In this document: positions 24,301 through 36,960 of the stretch, in pieces
Position numbering within the stretch: position 1 is the stretch's first letter
Layout: each line of letters opens with the position of its first letter
Assembly (NCBI RefSeq): GCF_003473485.1
Contig: NC_053042.1
Location: 37,352,762 to 37,416,761, forward strand
Source: Medicago truncatula
Taxonomy: Eukaryota > Streptophyta > Magnoliopsida > Fabales > Fabaceae
Reading direction: 5' to 3'
Length of the DNA stretch: 64,000 nt
Position numbers and translations under genes: made by a program
Notes under the pieces: generated by a model
Told to the model about the DNA's origin: nothing
What the model saw: the letters and a program-made list of their open reading frames with translations, nothing else
Databases searched by the model: none

Positions 24301-24965
24301 CTTCCCCTTGAAAAGTTTATCCATCAATAAATGGAGATAATGTCCAAACGGTCCTGAATAGGCGAAACCATAGAGCTGCGAAATAATTTGATTTTAAATT
24401 TTCACAGACCTTCAAAATTCAACTACTACCATATCAAACTATAATAACTTCTACTTCATCTATAACATACAACAATAAACATGTTTTTAGATTTTTTTTT
24501 TGCTTCTAAAAAATTGATCATTGATTAAAAGTTTTGTAGCACCGACACTTTCAATGGTAGGCACGACAATGACAACACACATGTGATGTTATAACATTTA
24601 AAATTATTACTGGTATCGTCGATGTGTCAGTGCCATTGTCGTGTCCGGTGTTGGTATCTGTGTATGTGTTTAATAGATTGAAAGTAATGATAGGCATACC
24701 ATGAAAAGAAGAATCCTTCTGAACTGAAGCTTCTTAGCACCAGAAATTTTCTGTGCAACGGCATCACTAAAACCAACTAGAACTGATGAAGTAATAGCCT
24801 AACATACCAACACAGACATACACGTTTATATTTTTCAAAAATATAAATAAAAGTCTCTTAGAAGTGAAAATGAGAAAAGTAGTAAAATGAAACCTTGGTT
24901 CTGAGAGGATGAAGCTTAAGCTGAAGGAGATATTTGTTCCAAGCATCGTTGACTTTGTCAGACAT
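21331..24965 (-). CDS. PMP22: Peroxisomal membrane protein PMP22 (Mpv17/PMP22 family)
   Basis: Seven minus-strand exons: 24894-24965, 24700-24798, 24274-24375, 24057-24132, 23359-23429, 23175-23260 and 21331-21388. All borders are GT/AG and phases are consistent, giving 187 residues against about 190 for Arabidopsis PMP22. The start MSDKVNDAWNKYLLQLKLHP is followed by LRTK, then SDAVAQKISGAKKLQFRR, LYGFAYSGPFGHYLH, SSPWNNFFFMMYYGLVIEGR and the family signature block WKFWPIVGWVNYQYMPLQFR, ending LNLKARSSVAIIKKA. Four hydrophobic helices are expected. The family sits in peroxisomal or inner mitochondrial membranes and is linked to small-solute permeability; PMP22 members are peroxisomal in plants. 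The basic N- and C-terminal segments fit this. Intron 6 is long (1786 bp) and holds repeat-like sequence. No defects seen. Confidence 0.93.
21389..23174 (-). other. Long intron 6 of PMP22
   Basis: 1786-bp intron. The segment around 21700-22160 has higher GC and phrases such as 'gtgcaggggtacgctcgtgc', suggesting an inserted retroelement fragment. An open frame there starts at GTG, has no domain and is opposite in orientation to the host gene. I saw no exon inside. Confidence 0.5.
24535..24665. mobile_element. Small fold-back element in PMP22 intron 2
   Basis: The left arm 'gtagcaccgacactttcaatgg..cacgacaatgac' pairs imperfectly with the right arm 'gtgccattgtcgtgtccggtgttggta'. It is about 130 bp in length and MITE-like. 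The superfamily is not assigned because no target duplication was clear. Confidence 0.5.
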
Positions 24966-27731
24966 GGTGATTGATCAACCTTGGTCTGTCTCCGCTACTG
25001 TTTTTCTGTTGGTGTTATTAACAATTGATTAAAACAAAGTATATGTAAACAATATAAAACTTGTGTCAAAAAGACTAAACAATGTAACAAAAATGGTAGG
25101 TAGCAAAAAATGGGTAAAAGCTCTTAGATGAGGATCATGACTCATCATCACCTTAAATTAATGTTAACGTGCTCATCAGAAATTTCTTTGTAATTAATTA
25201 ATAGTAGTACATGCATATCAATTTCAATAAAGAAAACAATTAGAAAGGATCGATGGTGAAGGAATGTTATTACTTTCTTTCTAACGAAGTTGCATGTGTC
25301 TATGGGAATTTGTCGATGAAGAAATTTGTATGGGAAGATTAATATAGAAATTGTGGTCACATGTGATTGCGATGGATACAAACATTTAGGTAGGATTCTA
25401 CGAGAGGATGAAATTCGTATGGGAATATAGAAATTGTAGATGTGAAATCTGTGATGAAATTGAAAGTTACTCATTTGAATACACATTCATACATATTATT
25501 TAATTAATTAAAAATATATATTATTTGATAAACATGGATGAGATGATAAAGATTTTTTTGTTTTTTTATCACGGATGTGAAATCTATTACAAATATATTC
25601 AATAACACATGGATGAGATGTAAAGATATTTTAGTTTAAGAAGAGGTCATGATCAATTTTAATAATGCAACAATGTTAAGTTTCTTGAGATAAAGTTTTT
25701 ATTATTTATTGTGATTTCATCCGGCTCGAGGGATTATAATGTTGGAATTTATTTAACAATTCAATATCAAAAACGATACATGTTTTGTAAAGATTAAAAG
25801 TTTTGCAGAATAAACAAACGAGCATGCATATAAACTAGGGTTTGCGATATGTTTGATTTATCAAAGATTAAGTGTAGGGAATACATGGATAAAACTTTGA
25901 CAACGGCCCTCTCAACATCAACAATTTAAACAGAGAGAGGAGGCAAGGTGATCTGAAACACTACAAAGATTAGTGGTAGTTTTTTTAGTTCTTTCTCAAC
26001 TGGTAGCTTTATGTCTATAGTTCTATTCGTATGGGAAGAAGAGAGAGTTTGCCGTGTCTAGTGTATTGAAAATCATAGCCTCTTATAGTATTATGGTCAT
26101 TAGGGTTTCTCGTTATTTCATTAATGGATCATCCGGACATCCACTCACATTAGTCCATATCAGTTAATTAAATATTTAAGTAATTATCTAGTTAGAAATC
26201 TAATAGCATTATTACTTAATTTGATCACTAATCAATTAAGGCTCACAATTGATAAATAACCAATATAACTATTATGATATTTGTCCACATACTGATATCA
26301 GAATATAATTAAATAATAAAATATTCCAACAATTAATTCATAAAATTACGCATAGAGAATACCCAATGCGCACTAAAAACTATTTGAGTGTGTCTAAATA
26401 TTATGCTAAAATAATTATGACCGGTAAATACTGTCTATGCTGTCTCAATCCCATAATGTAAAACTTAAAATTCACCTTATAATTCCTGAGAAAATGTGTT
26501 TATAAGTGAAAGTAGTCTTCACCTTATAAATCAATTTTGTAGGATTGAGTTACATTCAACTCAAATTCTAAGATGATATTCTAGCTATCCAAGATTTGTT
26601 TGCCCACTTGTTACCACTATCAAGCCATTCAAATCACGCTCCAGATGTTTAGTCACGAATGCGAGAAAATATGTTCATATTTGATACGATATGATTTTGC
26701 ACGTATGTTATATGTGGGGTAATCCTCGTCTTTATAGGGTTGGGTTATACTTGATGAAACCAAATTCTAAGAGGGAGAATAATGGAGAATGTTGACTTAT
26801 CATCTATTTACAGCCAACTTGCAATTTTTTCAATGAGAAAATTACAAACTCTACTTCCACAATATCACAACAAAATATTTTAGGCAAAATTATATTTGTC
26901 GTCCATTAACTTTATTTCATATAACTAACTATTTTGTCATTTATCTTTTTTCATGTCCTTTTGGTCCGTTTGAATATGAATTTTCAAACATCAAATCTAA
27001 AATTTATATGAAAACATCAATGAAGAACCATATATTTGAACACTAAGAGTTTATATCGAAAATAAAACCATACATTTGAATCTGAAAATGACGTTAAAAA
27101 ACATAAAGGATGACAAGAGTAATTTTTCCTATATTTTATTAGCTACTTGTAATTTTTAAAAGGAAAATTACAAACCCTCTAACACAATTTTGAACTAAAA
27201 GATTTGTAAACCTTGAGAAAGGGGGTATATATAGTAAACATTGCAAAGAGGGCCCAACTATCTATCAGGCTTCAGCCTAGTAGCCCTCACCGTTTATATT
27301 TTTCAACTCCGCAGAATTTCATTTTCACACCCCCGATCTTTCATTTTCACACCCCCTATCTTTCATTTTCACACCCCCTCACATTTCATTGGCCGAAACA
27401 CAGAAGTAACACGTAAACCACAAAATATCTACTCTTTCTGAGAGGCTAATTTTTTTTATTTTATTTTGAGGATGTTTTTTGATGTTTCAAATTGAAGTGA
27501 ACCCAAATTTGTAGTTAGATTGCATAATATAATAATATGACTTTCATCATGAAAGTTTCATAGGACATCAAATTTGGTCTTATGTGATTTTTTTATAAGT
27601 AACATCAAATGATAAAATATTTTCGTCTTACAAGGTATGAGGGAATTGTATTTTATTTAGTTTTGATGGGTTTGGTTCAATCTCCCAAACTTTTTTTTGT
27701 TTTGTTTTTCTTTTTTATTAATAATATATAA
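24966..27731. other. Intergenic
   Basis: AT-rich sequence with no supportable gene. A short tandem array (see 27316-27382) lies near its right end. A minus-strand frame at 25148-25486 has no domain and low-complexity codon use. Confidence 0.45.
27316..27382. repeat. Three copies of an ~20-bp tandem repeat
   Basis: The unit 'tttcattttcacaccccc' occurs three times with a spacer of 2-3 bases ('gatc', 'tatc'), and a partial fourth copy 'catttcatt' follows. Confidence 0.85.
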
Positions 27732-28139
27732 GGCTTAATTGCATGCTTGATCCCTTATGTTTATTTTAGTTTTCAAGTTAGTCCCTTATGTTTTAAAAGT
27801 TTCAAGTTGGTCCTTTACGTTTTAAAAGTTTCAAGTTGGTCCAAAATGTTACGCACGTTATAATAAATTAGTCCCTTCCGTCACTTAACGTTTAAAGATT
27901 TGGATTGACAATATGGGTGATAGAACTTAACTTATTTAGAAAATCAGTTTAAAACCTTTTATTTTTTATTTTTTATTAAACTCAATACCATATCGCGAAA
28001 GGGACTAACTTATTCCAACGTGAGTAACGTTTTGGACCAAAACTTTTAAAACGTAAGGGATCAACTTGAAACTTTTAAAACATAAGGGACCAACTTGAAA
28101 ACTAAAATAAACATAAGAGATCAAACATGCAATTAAACC
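27732..28139. mobile_element. Mutator-like MITE, 9-bp TSD
   Basis: 408-bp element. The left end GGCTTAATTGCATGCTTGAT matches the inverted right end GGTTTAATTGCATGTTTGAT. It is flanked by a perfect 9-bp duplication AATATATAA (27723-27731 and 28140-28148). The arms also carry internal copies of a 'ttaaaagtttcaagttggtcc' unit. No coding capacity. Confidence 0.82.
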
Positions 28140-28148
28140 AATATATAA

Positions 28149-29570
28149 TTTGACACACAATGTTTTGGGGTGTTAGTATAGCAGGATTTCAAAACATTGT
28201 ATTGTAGTATTATGGTGACTTAGGGTGGCAACATAGTTGAAATGTCAAAAGCCATTATTAACACATAGCTCATTCATCATTTATCAGAATAAAAGTTATG
28301 ATATATTATATAAGAGGACCATTTTATCAAACTTGGCCTAAAACTCATAAAAAAGTGTTAGGAACGACTATGTATCCTTGATATATAGTTCGGTAACAAA
28401 TTGGAACTCAAAGTAACAAATTGGGCACAATTTGTGCCGATTCGCAGAAATGATCAAACAAATTTCTAGTTTTAATTAGCTAGGAAACAAACTAGCCTTT
28501 TTTTTTTTAGTAATTTTGTCAAAAACAAAAAAAAAAACTTTTGTAGCAATCACCTTTTTTTTTTTTTTATTTAGTCACAAACAAAAGGACAAAAAGACTG
28601 ACACCAACAAATGTAAAAAGTTGTTTGTAACCATTTATTTCACATGGAAACCACGTGATTGTGAAGAGCAATTCTTACCTAGTCACAAACCTAAATCAAA
28701 ATATTTGATTCCATTGATTCTTGTATAATCAATAATGTGATATACGCTACCATTTAATATATAAAAATCTTTCTCTCTATTGTTTGAAAGCTCCCAATGT
28801 GGACTATTTTTACATTACTGCAAGAGCTTAAACTACAGGGATTATAATGTTATGTGCTCAAAACTTTCAATGTGGAAGTGGAACTATATTTATCCTCTAT
28901 TTAAAAATATAAAAAAAATAGTGAACCAACTATGTATCAACATATAAAATACTTTAACAGCAGCATATTTCGTACCTAAATCCGTACCACGTTCTATAGA
29001 GGATTGTTGGTTACAGCGAAAAGGTAACATCGCGAAAATTTCAGGAGCCCTTATTTTAATAAATATCTGCCCTAAATTACACCCAAGTCATCCCTTGTTT
29101 TCCGGCAAGAAAGCAATTGTATTGGCTAAATGATTTATCATGATGTGCTCGGGACGAAAACCCTGACAAATAACAATGATCTTAACTTATTTAATTTGAG
29201 TTGTTTGTATAAATACAAATACTGTAACCTCCAACAATCTAACTTCAAATTAAATTATGTTAAAATTTGAAAATAATTCAAAGGTTTGGTGAGTGAAACA
29301 GGGCTACCAAAGAGGTAGCACGTGAATAATTAATTTGGCATATATAAATTCAGGCAATACATACATGAACCAATAAGATTACTCATCACAGTTGAATTTC
29401 TAAATGACAGTATACTGTAATAAATACATTATCACGGTCATACTAAGTAGTAATAAGCATAGAAAAAGGCACTGTTAATTAATAGTACTGCTGCAAATTA
29501 TAGATATAACATGACTATGACAGAAGTTGATTAACTCTAAATTGATGCATGTATTATAGTTGCAGATGGA
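28149..29570. other. Intergenic
   Basis: No gene seen. It is AT-rich with A- and T-runs and probably includes the 3' flank of the PLAC8 gene at its right end. Confidence 0.45.
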
Positions 29571-30058
29571 TCATCGAAACATGGTGGGAGGCATACGAGG
29601 AGGAGCATGAGGTGGCCCAATCCAACCTTTGGAAGGGTTAAACCCTCTTGCTTTAAGTTCAGCATGTTCTTGGCATAAGGCACATGCATCACAACAGAAA
29701 TGAACACAACAATCACAACATGGTTCAGCTGGTAAACCATATTTTGCTCTCAGTTTCTCTCTGTAAAGACATGAGTATAGCCAATGACATGTAATGGTCA
29801 TCAGTAAACCGTATACACATCCTTGCATAGCACAAGCTGCATTCATTAATTCAAAATATCATGAATCAAAGTATACATATTTTGAGTATATATATAGAAA
29901 AATAGGTATTTAATGTTGTGTACTTACAACTACGTCCTTCATCCACAACTTCTGCAATTTGGCCAAATGTGATGCATGGTAAACAACATGTTATCAAACC
30001 TGCAAATATTTTATATATCAATTACATATTAATCATGATAAATTAACCACTAAAACTT

Positions 30059-30132
<74 letters not shown>

Positions 30133-30217
30133 TGATCTTACATGTTCCTGGGTTTTCTCCACAGCCACATAATTTAGCTGACCATTTAGGTGGGGAAGAA
30201 CGACCAAAGATGTTCAT
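29571..30217 (-). CDS. PLAC8-domain cysteine-rich protein (PLANT CADMIUM RESISTANCE-like)
   Basis: Three minus-strand exons: 30142-30217, 29928-29999 and 29571-29836. GT/AG borders and phases are consistent, giving 137 residues. The N-terminus MNIFGRSSPPKWSAKLCGCG leads to the family signature CCLPC at 30-34, followed by ITFGQIAEVVDEG. A hydrophobic segment at about 57-70 (YGLLMTITCHWLYS) follows. The cysteine-rich second half contains CCDCCVHFCCDACALCQEH, and the tail is Pro-rich. The order CCxPC, ITFGQIAE, hydrophobic stretch, then the C-rich block is that of the PLAC8/PCR/FW2.2-like family. These are small membrane proteins involved in heavy-metal handling or in control of cell number. Which of the two roles applies cannot be decided from sequence. 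Intron 1 contains a compound AC/AT/GT microsatellite. Confidence 0.92.
30057..30131. repeat. Compound (AC)n(AT)n(GT)n microsatellite in PLAC8 gene intron 1
   Basis: About 10 bases of AC repeats, a run of AT repeats to about 30101, then GT repeats to 30131. The AC and GT arms are complementary, so the tract is an extended near-palindrome. It ends only about 10 bp from the splice donor of exon 1 (transcribed from the right). Confidence 0.95.
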
Positions 30218-31589
30218 GTTATAACTACTTATTTAGTTGTTAGCAGAAAACTTCACTTTGAAGCAATAGAAACAATGTATATATATCTCAAAGAAGAAGA
30301 TTAATTTACTCATTTAATTTGTGTTATCTATATACATACAAATACTGTATTCCAAAACAATTTCCATTGGAAACATCGGCTATATTTTCAATTATATTTT
30401 GAAGTGGTTGCTAAGACTTAGGACTCTTTCAATTCAAACATTGGAATGCCAAGTGGATTTTATATCATAATCGTTTATCTTTTTGCTTTAGGAATATCAA
30501 ATGCCGTCTGATTAATCACGACTTAATTACTAATTAATTGCTTTTCGCCGTCTTCATAATTTTCTATTCTTTAGACTGTTATCCTTGCTTGAGTATCTTT
30601 AGTTTGTTCCACTTGTCTTGAGTAATTTTCGATAACCAATACTAAGTTATTATTTCATTGAAGTTGAATTCATCATAAGTATCTGAATTTGAACCATAGA
30701 ACAATTTTACAATGCCCCAATCTGTTGAGTTGTTAATCCATGAAGTGAATAAAAGCAAGTTAAAATTGGATAAGCTTTGTTTGAGAAAATTATTTAGTTG
30801 ATTAAGCTAGTTTCTTAACTAACAATTTACCATATAAATAAGTTGTACAATTCACCATTCATTAACCAATGAAAACATTGTTACAACAAACTCTTATCTT
30901 CATCATATCTCAAATTCATCATCATTCTATATATATTATTTCTTTTTCATTGACTTCTTGCAATATGCAAGAAATGTGTGATGCGCAAACAGTTGGCATC
31001 AAGAGTTTTGGATTCTGATTTTGGGAAACATGAGATGTTAATCTCTGGGAGAAACGAGTGAAGTGTGTGTGTGATTTCATAATTTCTTGCAAAGTAGTCA
31101 TAAATAGGAATGTTGTTGATTCTTGGTGGGAGTAATTGGAAACGTAGAATCACATTGATGAAATCATTGTTTTGAGCTCAATATGTGTTGGAGATTGTCA
31201 TGAATGCCTACGAAAATTATAAAGAACTTCAATCATCTTTGAAAGCACGTGAGTTGCTTGTGATTGAAAGAGGAACAAAGAGGTATGTGCAACAAGAATC
31301 GCTAGCACAAATCACCAAGAAAGATGGTTATGACTAGGTATGTACAACATGGAGCTTTTTGCATTCACTCACTTGGTATCTACTTTTAAGACTCCAAATC
31401 TCAAAGATCAATCTTGACTAACTTTGAGAATCTAAAATGGCGGTTAGCTTTGGTTGGAGGTGCAACTAGAGTTTAATGTCTCTCCTTTACAAAACAGAAT
31501 TTTTGTCCTCATACACGACATGTGATAGTACAACATCTTTACTTTTTGGACTCATTGATCTTTTCCCATTTAACGGTCTTTTCTCTTAT
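30218..31589. other. Intergenic, left of the duplicated block
   Basis: Includes the presumed PLAC8 promoter; TATA-like 'agatatatatac' is present on the minus strand near 30276-30290. No other gene could be supported. Confidence 0.4.
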
Positions 31590-33429
31590 CCCTTAAGTAA
31601 GGAATGTTTGGTTCCCTAACTTCTCCGGTTGAATGTTAGGTATAGTTGTTTTGAGTATTTTGAACCACAAAAAAAAAATGCATAAAAATAAAGAAAAAGA
31701 TAGAAATGTAAAGAGAGAAAAATATGAAAATAGTTTGTTTGATTGACTGGTTGTGTCTAATTACAATACATGGTCTGAGTAATTATAAAAATAATTAAGC
31801 CTATTAGCTAAAACATGTGGCCTACATTGACAAGCCTTTGCTGGGTTAATTTCTTATGTATTGTATGATAACTCCTTTGCCAATGGGATCGCAGCACCCC
31901 ACGCTCAACTCTAGTCTGCCCTTCTCAATGTGAGTTGTTGGCAAGGTCCTTAGTGCGCAACTCCACAAAGATCAGGTCTTCACCCACATTCCTCAAAGTA
32001 TTTAGTGGTGGTGATAAAAACATGGAACATGGGTTTCTCGCATCATTGCCGTCTCACTATATTTTGACTCAGCACTAAAGTTTCAAAGACCCACTTTCTG
32101 AGTTAGTGGCCTCGAGAAAGAATCATCTCCCTCACTCGATTTTTCTAACTTCACTTGCCATTCACTCGTCTTCAAGGTTTCCTCGCCAAATAGCACAATC
32201 ACCTATTTTGCGAGATCAACTAGTTAATATGATGATTATTTTAGGTGTAACCAATATTATAACAAAAAAGGATCATGAAAATATCATTAATTTGACAAAT
32301 GCATGTTAGATTAGTGCATCGTTTGAAATCGTGCAAAACCCAAAAAAAAAAAAAAAAAATTGTCTCTATAAATATCTTAAATTTTCTTTGAAGTCCCTTT
32401 ATAAATTTTCAACAAGTTTTGGTCCCCCAAATATTTTCTGCCATAACTTCCAATCCATATGTTTAAGTCAACTCATTTGATTGCATTTTTTGCAATGATG
32501 TTTCAAATATTATAACAATCTCGCCCACAAAATTTTACAATTTTTCTAAACGCTGATTGAAAATTCATATATAATTCATACCTTGTTAAAAAAAAAAACA
32601 AGGAGTTTTCTATAACATAATAAACATAACTACAAAAATTCATTAAATATTTTGAAGGACATACATGAGTTTAAGTAAAAATTCGGATCAAAAGTCGTGA
32701 CGGAAAACATTTATGCGGTAAAAACTTGTTGAAAATTGTTAAAGAGACTAAACACAAAATTTGAGTTTGTATAGATCAAAAACTTGTTTAACCCCAAATT
32801 TTATTTAACAAATGGATTAACTTTACAATATTAATTTATTTCAAAAATTAGCTCTTCTCACTGAATTATAACATATTATAATTAATTAGAGTAAGATATT
32901 TTTATGCGTGTCATAATTTTAATTTATTGCATAATAATAATAATAATAATAATATTTTATAAAATTGACAATCAGATTAAAACTATTTTTTAAATGATTG
33001 AGAAAGAATGAAATTATTATTATTTAAAGTGAGGTTACAAGATTGAACTCTTATTATTACTAACTCACACATCTTAGATATTTCAAGGGTTAATATATGT
33101 TTACCCCTTGTAATATTAGCGGTTTCTTGTTTACCTCACTAAAAGAAAAAAAAATAGATTACAACCCTGTAATTTAAATATTCTTTGGTTTTAGACCTTC
33201 TTGGCATCAAATTTCTAAAATTAAGATACTTTTGTCTCATGTAATTTGAGCGAATTTTAGTTTATCCCTTATCATATATCATCGATATTTTACAGTCAAA
33301 ATTCACAAAGGATAATCGATGTTAGAGGTTAAAAAATGACACATACAATACCACATATTTAAAAAATAAATGGCAATAGGTACTGAGATGAGACAGGGCA
33401 TAAAAGTACAAAAAGATATAAAAAATAAG

Positions 33430-33729
33430 GGTTAATAGTACTTTTCACCCCTGTAATATAGGTCAATTCGGTTTTATGTTTTTTAATTTTTAAAATTAAT
33501 TTTTGAGATATTTTAAAAAATAAAATCTGATGTGAACAATTAAAAATAAATACAATTTTAAAAAAAGCCAAGTCAGCGCCGCATATGCGCATTTGATAAG
33601 TTGGATGGAGGAGGGGTGTTTTTCGGAAGAAAAAAAAATATTTTACAAGGATGCAAATCAAACCGAAAATTTTATAGGGACGAAAACCGAAATTGACCTA
33701 TATTACAGGGGTGAAAAACACTATTAACC
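33430..33729. mobile_element. MITE with ~45-bp inverted repeats
   Basis: The left arm GGTTAATAGTACTTTTCACC continues as 'cctgtaatataggtcaatt' and is matched by the inverted right arm with few differences. The flanks are A-rich and a target duplication could not be fixed. It resembles the Mutator-like MITEs of this window in size and layout. Confidence 0.72.
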
Positions 33730-34132
33730 GAAAAAATTAATGATCTCCTAAAATTAACTTTTACTCTTCTACCTGCACTATTATCAATGGCCTAATCTTT
33801 GGCTTTTGATCATTTTGTCATTGGAATGTCACATGATTTCGACAATAATTTTTCCTTTTAAAAAAATTTATTTTATCCTGATTCCCATGTTTTTTTTAGA
33901 GGAAATGATATTTGAACAACTATTTTTAAACAACTTATGTGACAACACTCTCTTTTATATTTTCATTGTACTTTTATTTCCTTTCTTCCTCTTTCTATAT
34001 ATCTCTATTGTTATTGTTCGATAAGAAAAGAGGAAAAAAATTATCACAAAAGTTGTTTAAAATTTGTTTTGCAAACATCATTCCTCTTTTTCTAGAGCCT
34101 GATTTCCATGTTATCATTAGGAGAAGTTTTGT

Positions 34133-34155
34133 TTTTAATAATAATAATAATAATA
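34133..34155. repeat. (AAT)n microsatellite
   Basis: Short run of the trinucleotide AAT/ATA in copy 1 of the duplication, as also seen in copy 2 (43941-44033). Confidence 0.85.
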
Positions 34156-35069
34156 AAATTGAAAGAATAATAATAATTTTTTAGTCCCTATACATATATC
34201 ATATTTCGGTTTTAGTCTTAATTTTCTTCGAACAATGGTCCTTAAAATGATTTATGCAAATATTTTTTTATTTTGCATAAATAATAATTTTACCTTTTAA
34301 AAAAGAAAAAAATTATATAATCCCGATTTCTACTTACCATTTGACTCTGCTTTTTTTTTTTTTAAGGGGATCTTTGGACTCTGCTTTGATTTTTAAAAGT
34401 TAAATAGTTTACATTCATTTGTCAGAAATTTCATAAAAAACAATATAATCTTTTCCATGGCTGTGAAATAATTTGATTTTATAATCTTAACTAATTATTT
34501 TAAAATCTCTGATAATTAAATTTATTCTATCACTTTGTAAATTTATATAGGTTTTTATGATAAGTAAAAAAAATGACAAAAGAGTACAAGGATACTCCTC
34601 CAATCATGACCGGAAAAAAGTCAAATCCTGTCGCATGGACATTTTAATTATAAGTGTTACTAGATAGTTTTTAGATGACACAATCATCGTTCTTTATATG
34701 GTACCACACACTCTTGTTATTTTTTAATTAAATGAATTAATTTGAAAATAATTATTGCAGATTTCTAGATTTATCCGAGTACAATTTATCTATCAAGTGT
34801 TGAATAAGCTAAACTACATTGAAATTAGCAAAAAGAAAGTCATCATTAACATTGAATCATCTTCCATATAAGCTATGTAAAAAGAGATTTTATGAGATTC
34901 TCTCAATCAAATAAATATTTTAATGTAAGAAAAAAGTATAATTTTGAAAAAGAACCACGCGTCAAAAATATACTCCCTTTGCACTCAACTTCAATGTGCA
35001 ATTTCTTAGTCTTAAGAATAAACATACTCGCCCACCTTTTTCTTCTCTATCTTCTTTTGTGCTTCAATC

Positions 35070-35778
35070 ATGTTGATCGGAAAGAAAAGTCAAGATTGTC
35101 AAAAAATTGAGATGAAAAAATGAGCAACGAGAGCAACTTGCAAGTGACATTCTCGAAGCATTGCAATGGCCTATTCAAGAAAGCTAGCGAGCTTTGCACC
35201 CTTTGTGGTGCATATATTGCTCTCATTGTATTCTCACCTAGTGAGAAGGTGTTTTCATTTGGTCACCCAAATGTTGATACGGTCATAGATCGTTATCTCT
35301 CAAGTACCACCCCAAAACAGTGGCCCTATGCAATTCATTGAGGCTAATCGTAGTGCCAAATTGCGCGAGCTTAATGCTATGCTGACTCAAATCAATGATG
35401 CACTAGACATAGGAAAGAAGCGTGAGAATGAGTTGAGTGATTTGCGCAAGAAGAATGAGACTCAATTTTGGTGGGCTTGTCCCATTGAAGGGATGGATAG
35501 GGTCCAACTTCAATTATTGAAAAAGGCTTTGTTGGATCTTAAGAAACGTATTGGACAACATGCTAATATGGTTGTAAGTCAGGGGACTCCTACCCAAACC
35601 TTTCCATTTTTTGTTGGCAATGGTTCATCCTCTAATATGCCTATCGAGCACTAGCTAAATCATCAACAAGCTTCAAACTTTCCGGCTGAATTTTTTCAAA
35701 ACCCTATGTTGCAACCTCTTTTGTTTGGTTTCAACAATATGGGAGGAGGGTGGACATGGTCCCTCCGGATTCTATTGA
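35070..35778 (+). pseudogene. Type I MADS-box pseudogene (M-alpha, AGL62-like)
   Basis: Colinear over its full length with the intact MADS gene at 45119. Breaks visible by direct comparison: one A missing from the run at 35115-35120, which shifts frame within the MADS domain; a 2-base loss at about 35297-35300 after 'cgttat'; a CAG-to-TAG change at 35652-35654; and a further 2-base loss near 35747. The MADS basic motif SKRRSG has become SKHCNG. About 24 bp that hold the TATA box in the intact copy are also missing upstream (near 34975). The two stretches of residual frame (35120-35341 and 35328-35654) still read as the MADS core and the downstream coiled region. It is therefore very unlikely to make a working factor. 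Confidence 0.9.
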
Positions 35779-36694
35779 TCTAGGTCCATAGATCCACCTT
35801 AAGATGCTCTTATTAATTTATTTCATATTTTTTATTTGATGTTATTTTAAGTTAATTTCAATTAAAGCACAAAGGCTTGACTAGTTTCGTATGTATGTAG
35901 CTTGGTTAGGACTGCAAAATAATGATGTTGTATTATCTATTCTTCGAATAAAGAGCATCTTATTTATTTTTATATTCATATCTCTCTTAAATTTTCATTA
36001 ATTGTTTTAAATTCAATGAATCTATTTCATTCATTCGTCGTTTTTCAGTCATCTAATTGAATGTTTTAAAATTACGATCAAGTGTAAAAAAAAAAGGTTG
36101 GCAGGAGAAGAACCATGAAGACTTGTGATAAAATCAATTTAAAGTTTTTGGATAATTTACACTTTGTTTTTATTTTTTATTGATTTTATCTATTATAGAT
36201 AATCATGTTGAAAGGTTGTTGGACATTAAATATGTGTATCTTTACGAGAAATATGTTGCGGAAATCTAACCACTTCCATTAGAAAAAACCTACTACTATA
36301 TTGGTATCGGATCTTTTACATTGAATTGTCACATTACGATGATGTGTAAAATTAAAGATTCTAATTCATTGCTAAAGAATTTACTGTTTCTTTCCGAGAG
36401 AAGTTTGTCGCAGAGGTGTTATAAAGGAATTTAACCGACACTATGACAAAATGTGTGAATTTCACCATTCTTAAAGAGCTAATTTTATAGTAAATTCTCA
36501 TAGGATTTTGTGGTTTTTTTCTTTCTGATTTATGCGGTTTGTGTCCCTTAATCTAATTTTTTATTCATTAAAAACGATTTCAATATGCGCATATTGTACA
36601 ATTTAGATCATTTTGTTAATTAGATCAATGTCAAAGATTTATGGTTAAAAAATATATGCCAATTTAGAAGACAATCAATCTATACATAAACAAC

Positions 36695-36960
36695 TAGTGG
36701 CGGAGCCAGGAATTTTATAGAGCCTGGGCAAAAAATTTATCGCAAAACGTTACTTCCTTCCTGCGAATAATTTCACATTTCCTACAGATATATCTTTCCT
36801 GCGGAACCTAAATCCTTGACAAAATTTGCAGGAAATGTGTTTCCTACGGGTAAATCCGCAGGAAAAGCTAAAATTTCTAGTAATGGTTGAATTTGCTATA
36901 AAGAAAGTTGGAGCTGAGCCTAGGCACTAGCCCAGGCTAGCTGGGGTGGCTCCGCCCATG
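36695..36960. mobile_element. hAT-type MITE with 8-bp TSD and an empty site in the paralogous block
   Basis: 266-bp element. The left end TAGTGGCGGAGCCA matches the inverted right end CATGGGCGGAGCCA. It is flanked by a perfect 8-bp duplication TAAACAAC (36687-36694 and 36961-36968). The corresponding place in duplication copy 2 (about 46728-46750) lacks the insert. Inside lies a segment with 'tttcctgcgg' and 'ccgcaggaaaa' arms ending near 'atttctagtaatgg', possibly a nested CACTA-like MITE. Confidence 0.82.

Noticed and set aside
27213-27441. Overlapping plus-strand frames with FHFHTP repeats
   Set aside because: Produced by the three-copy 20-bp tandem repeat; two frames are open at once and there is no sign of a gene.
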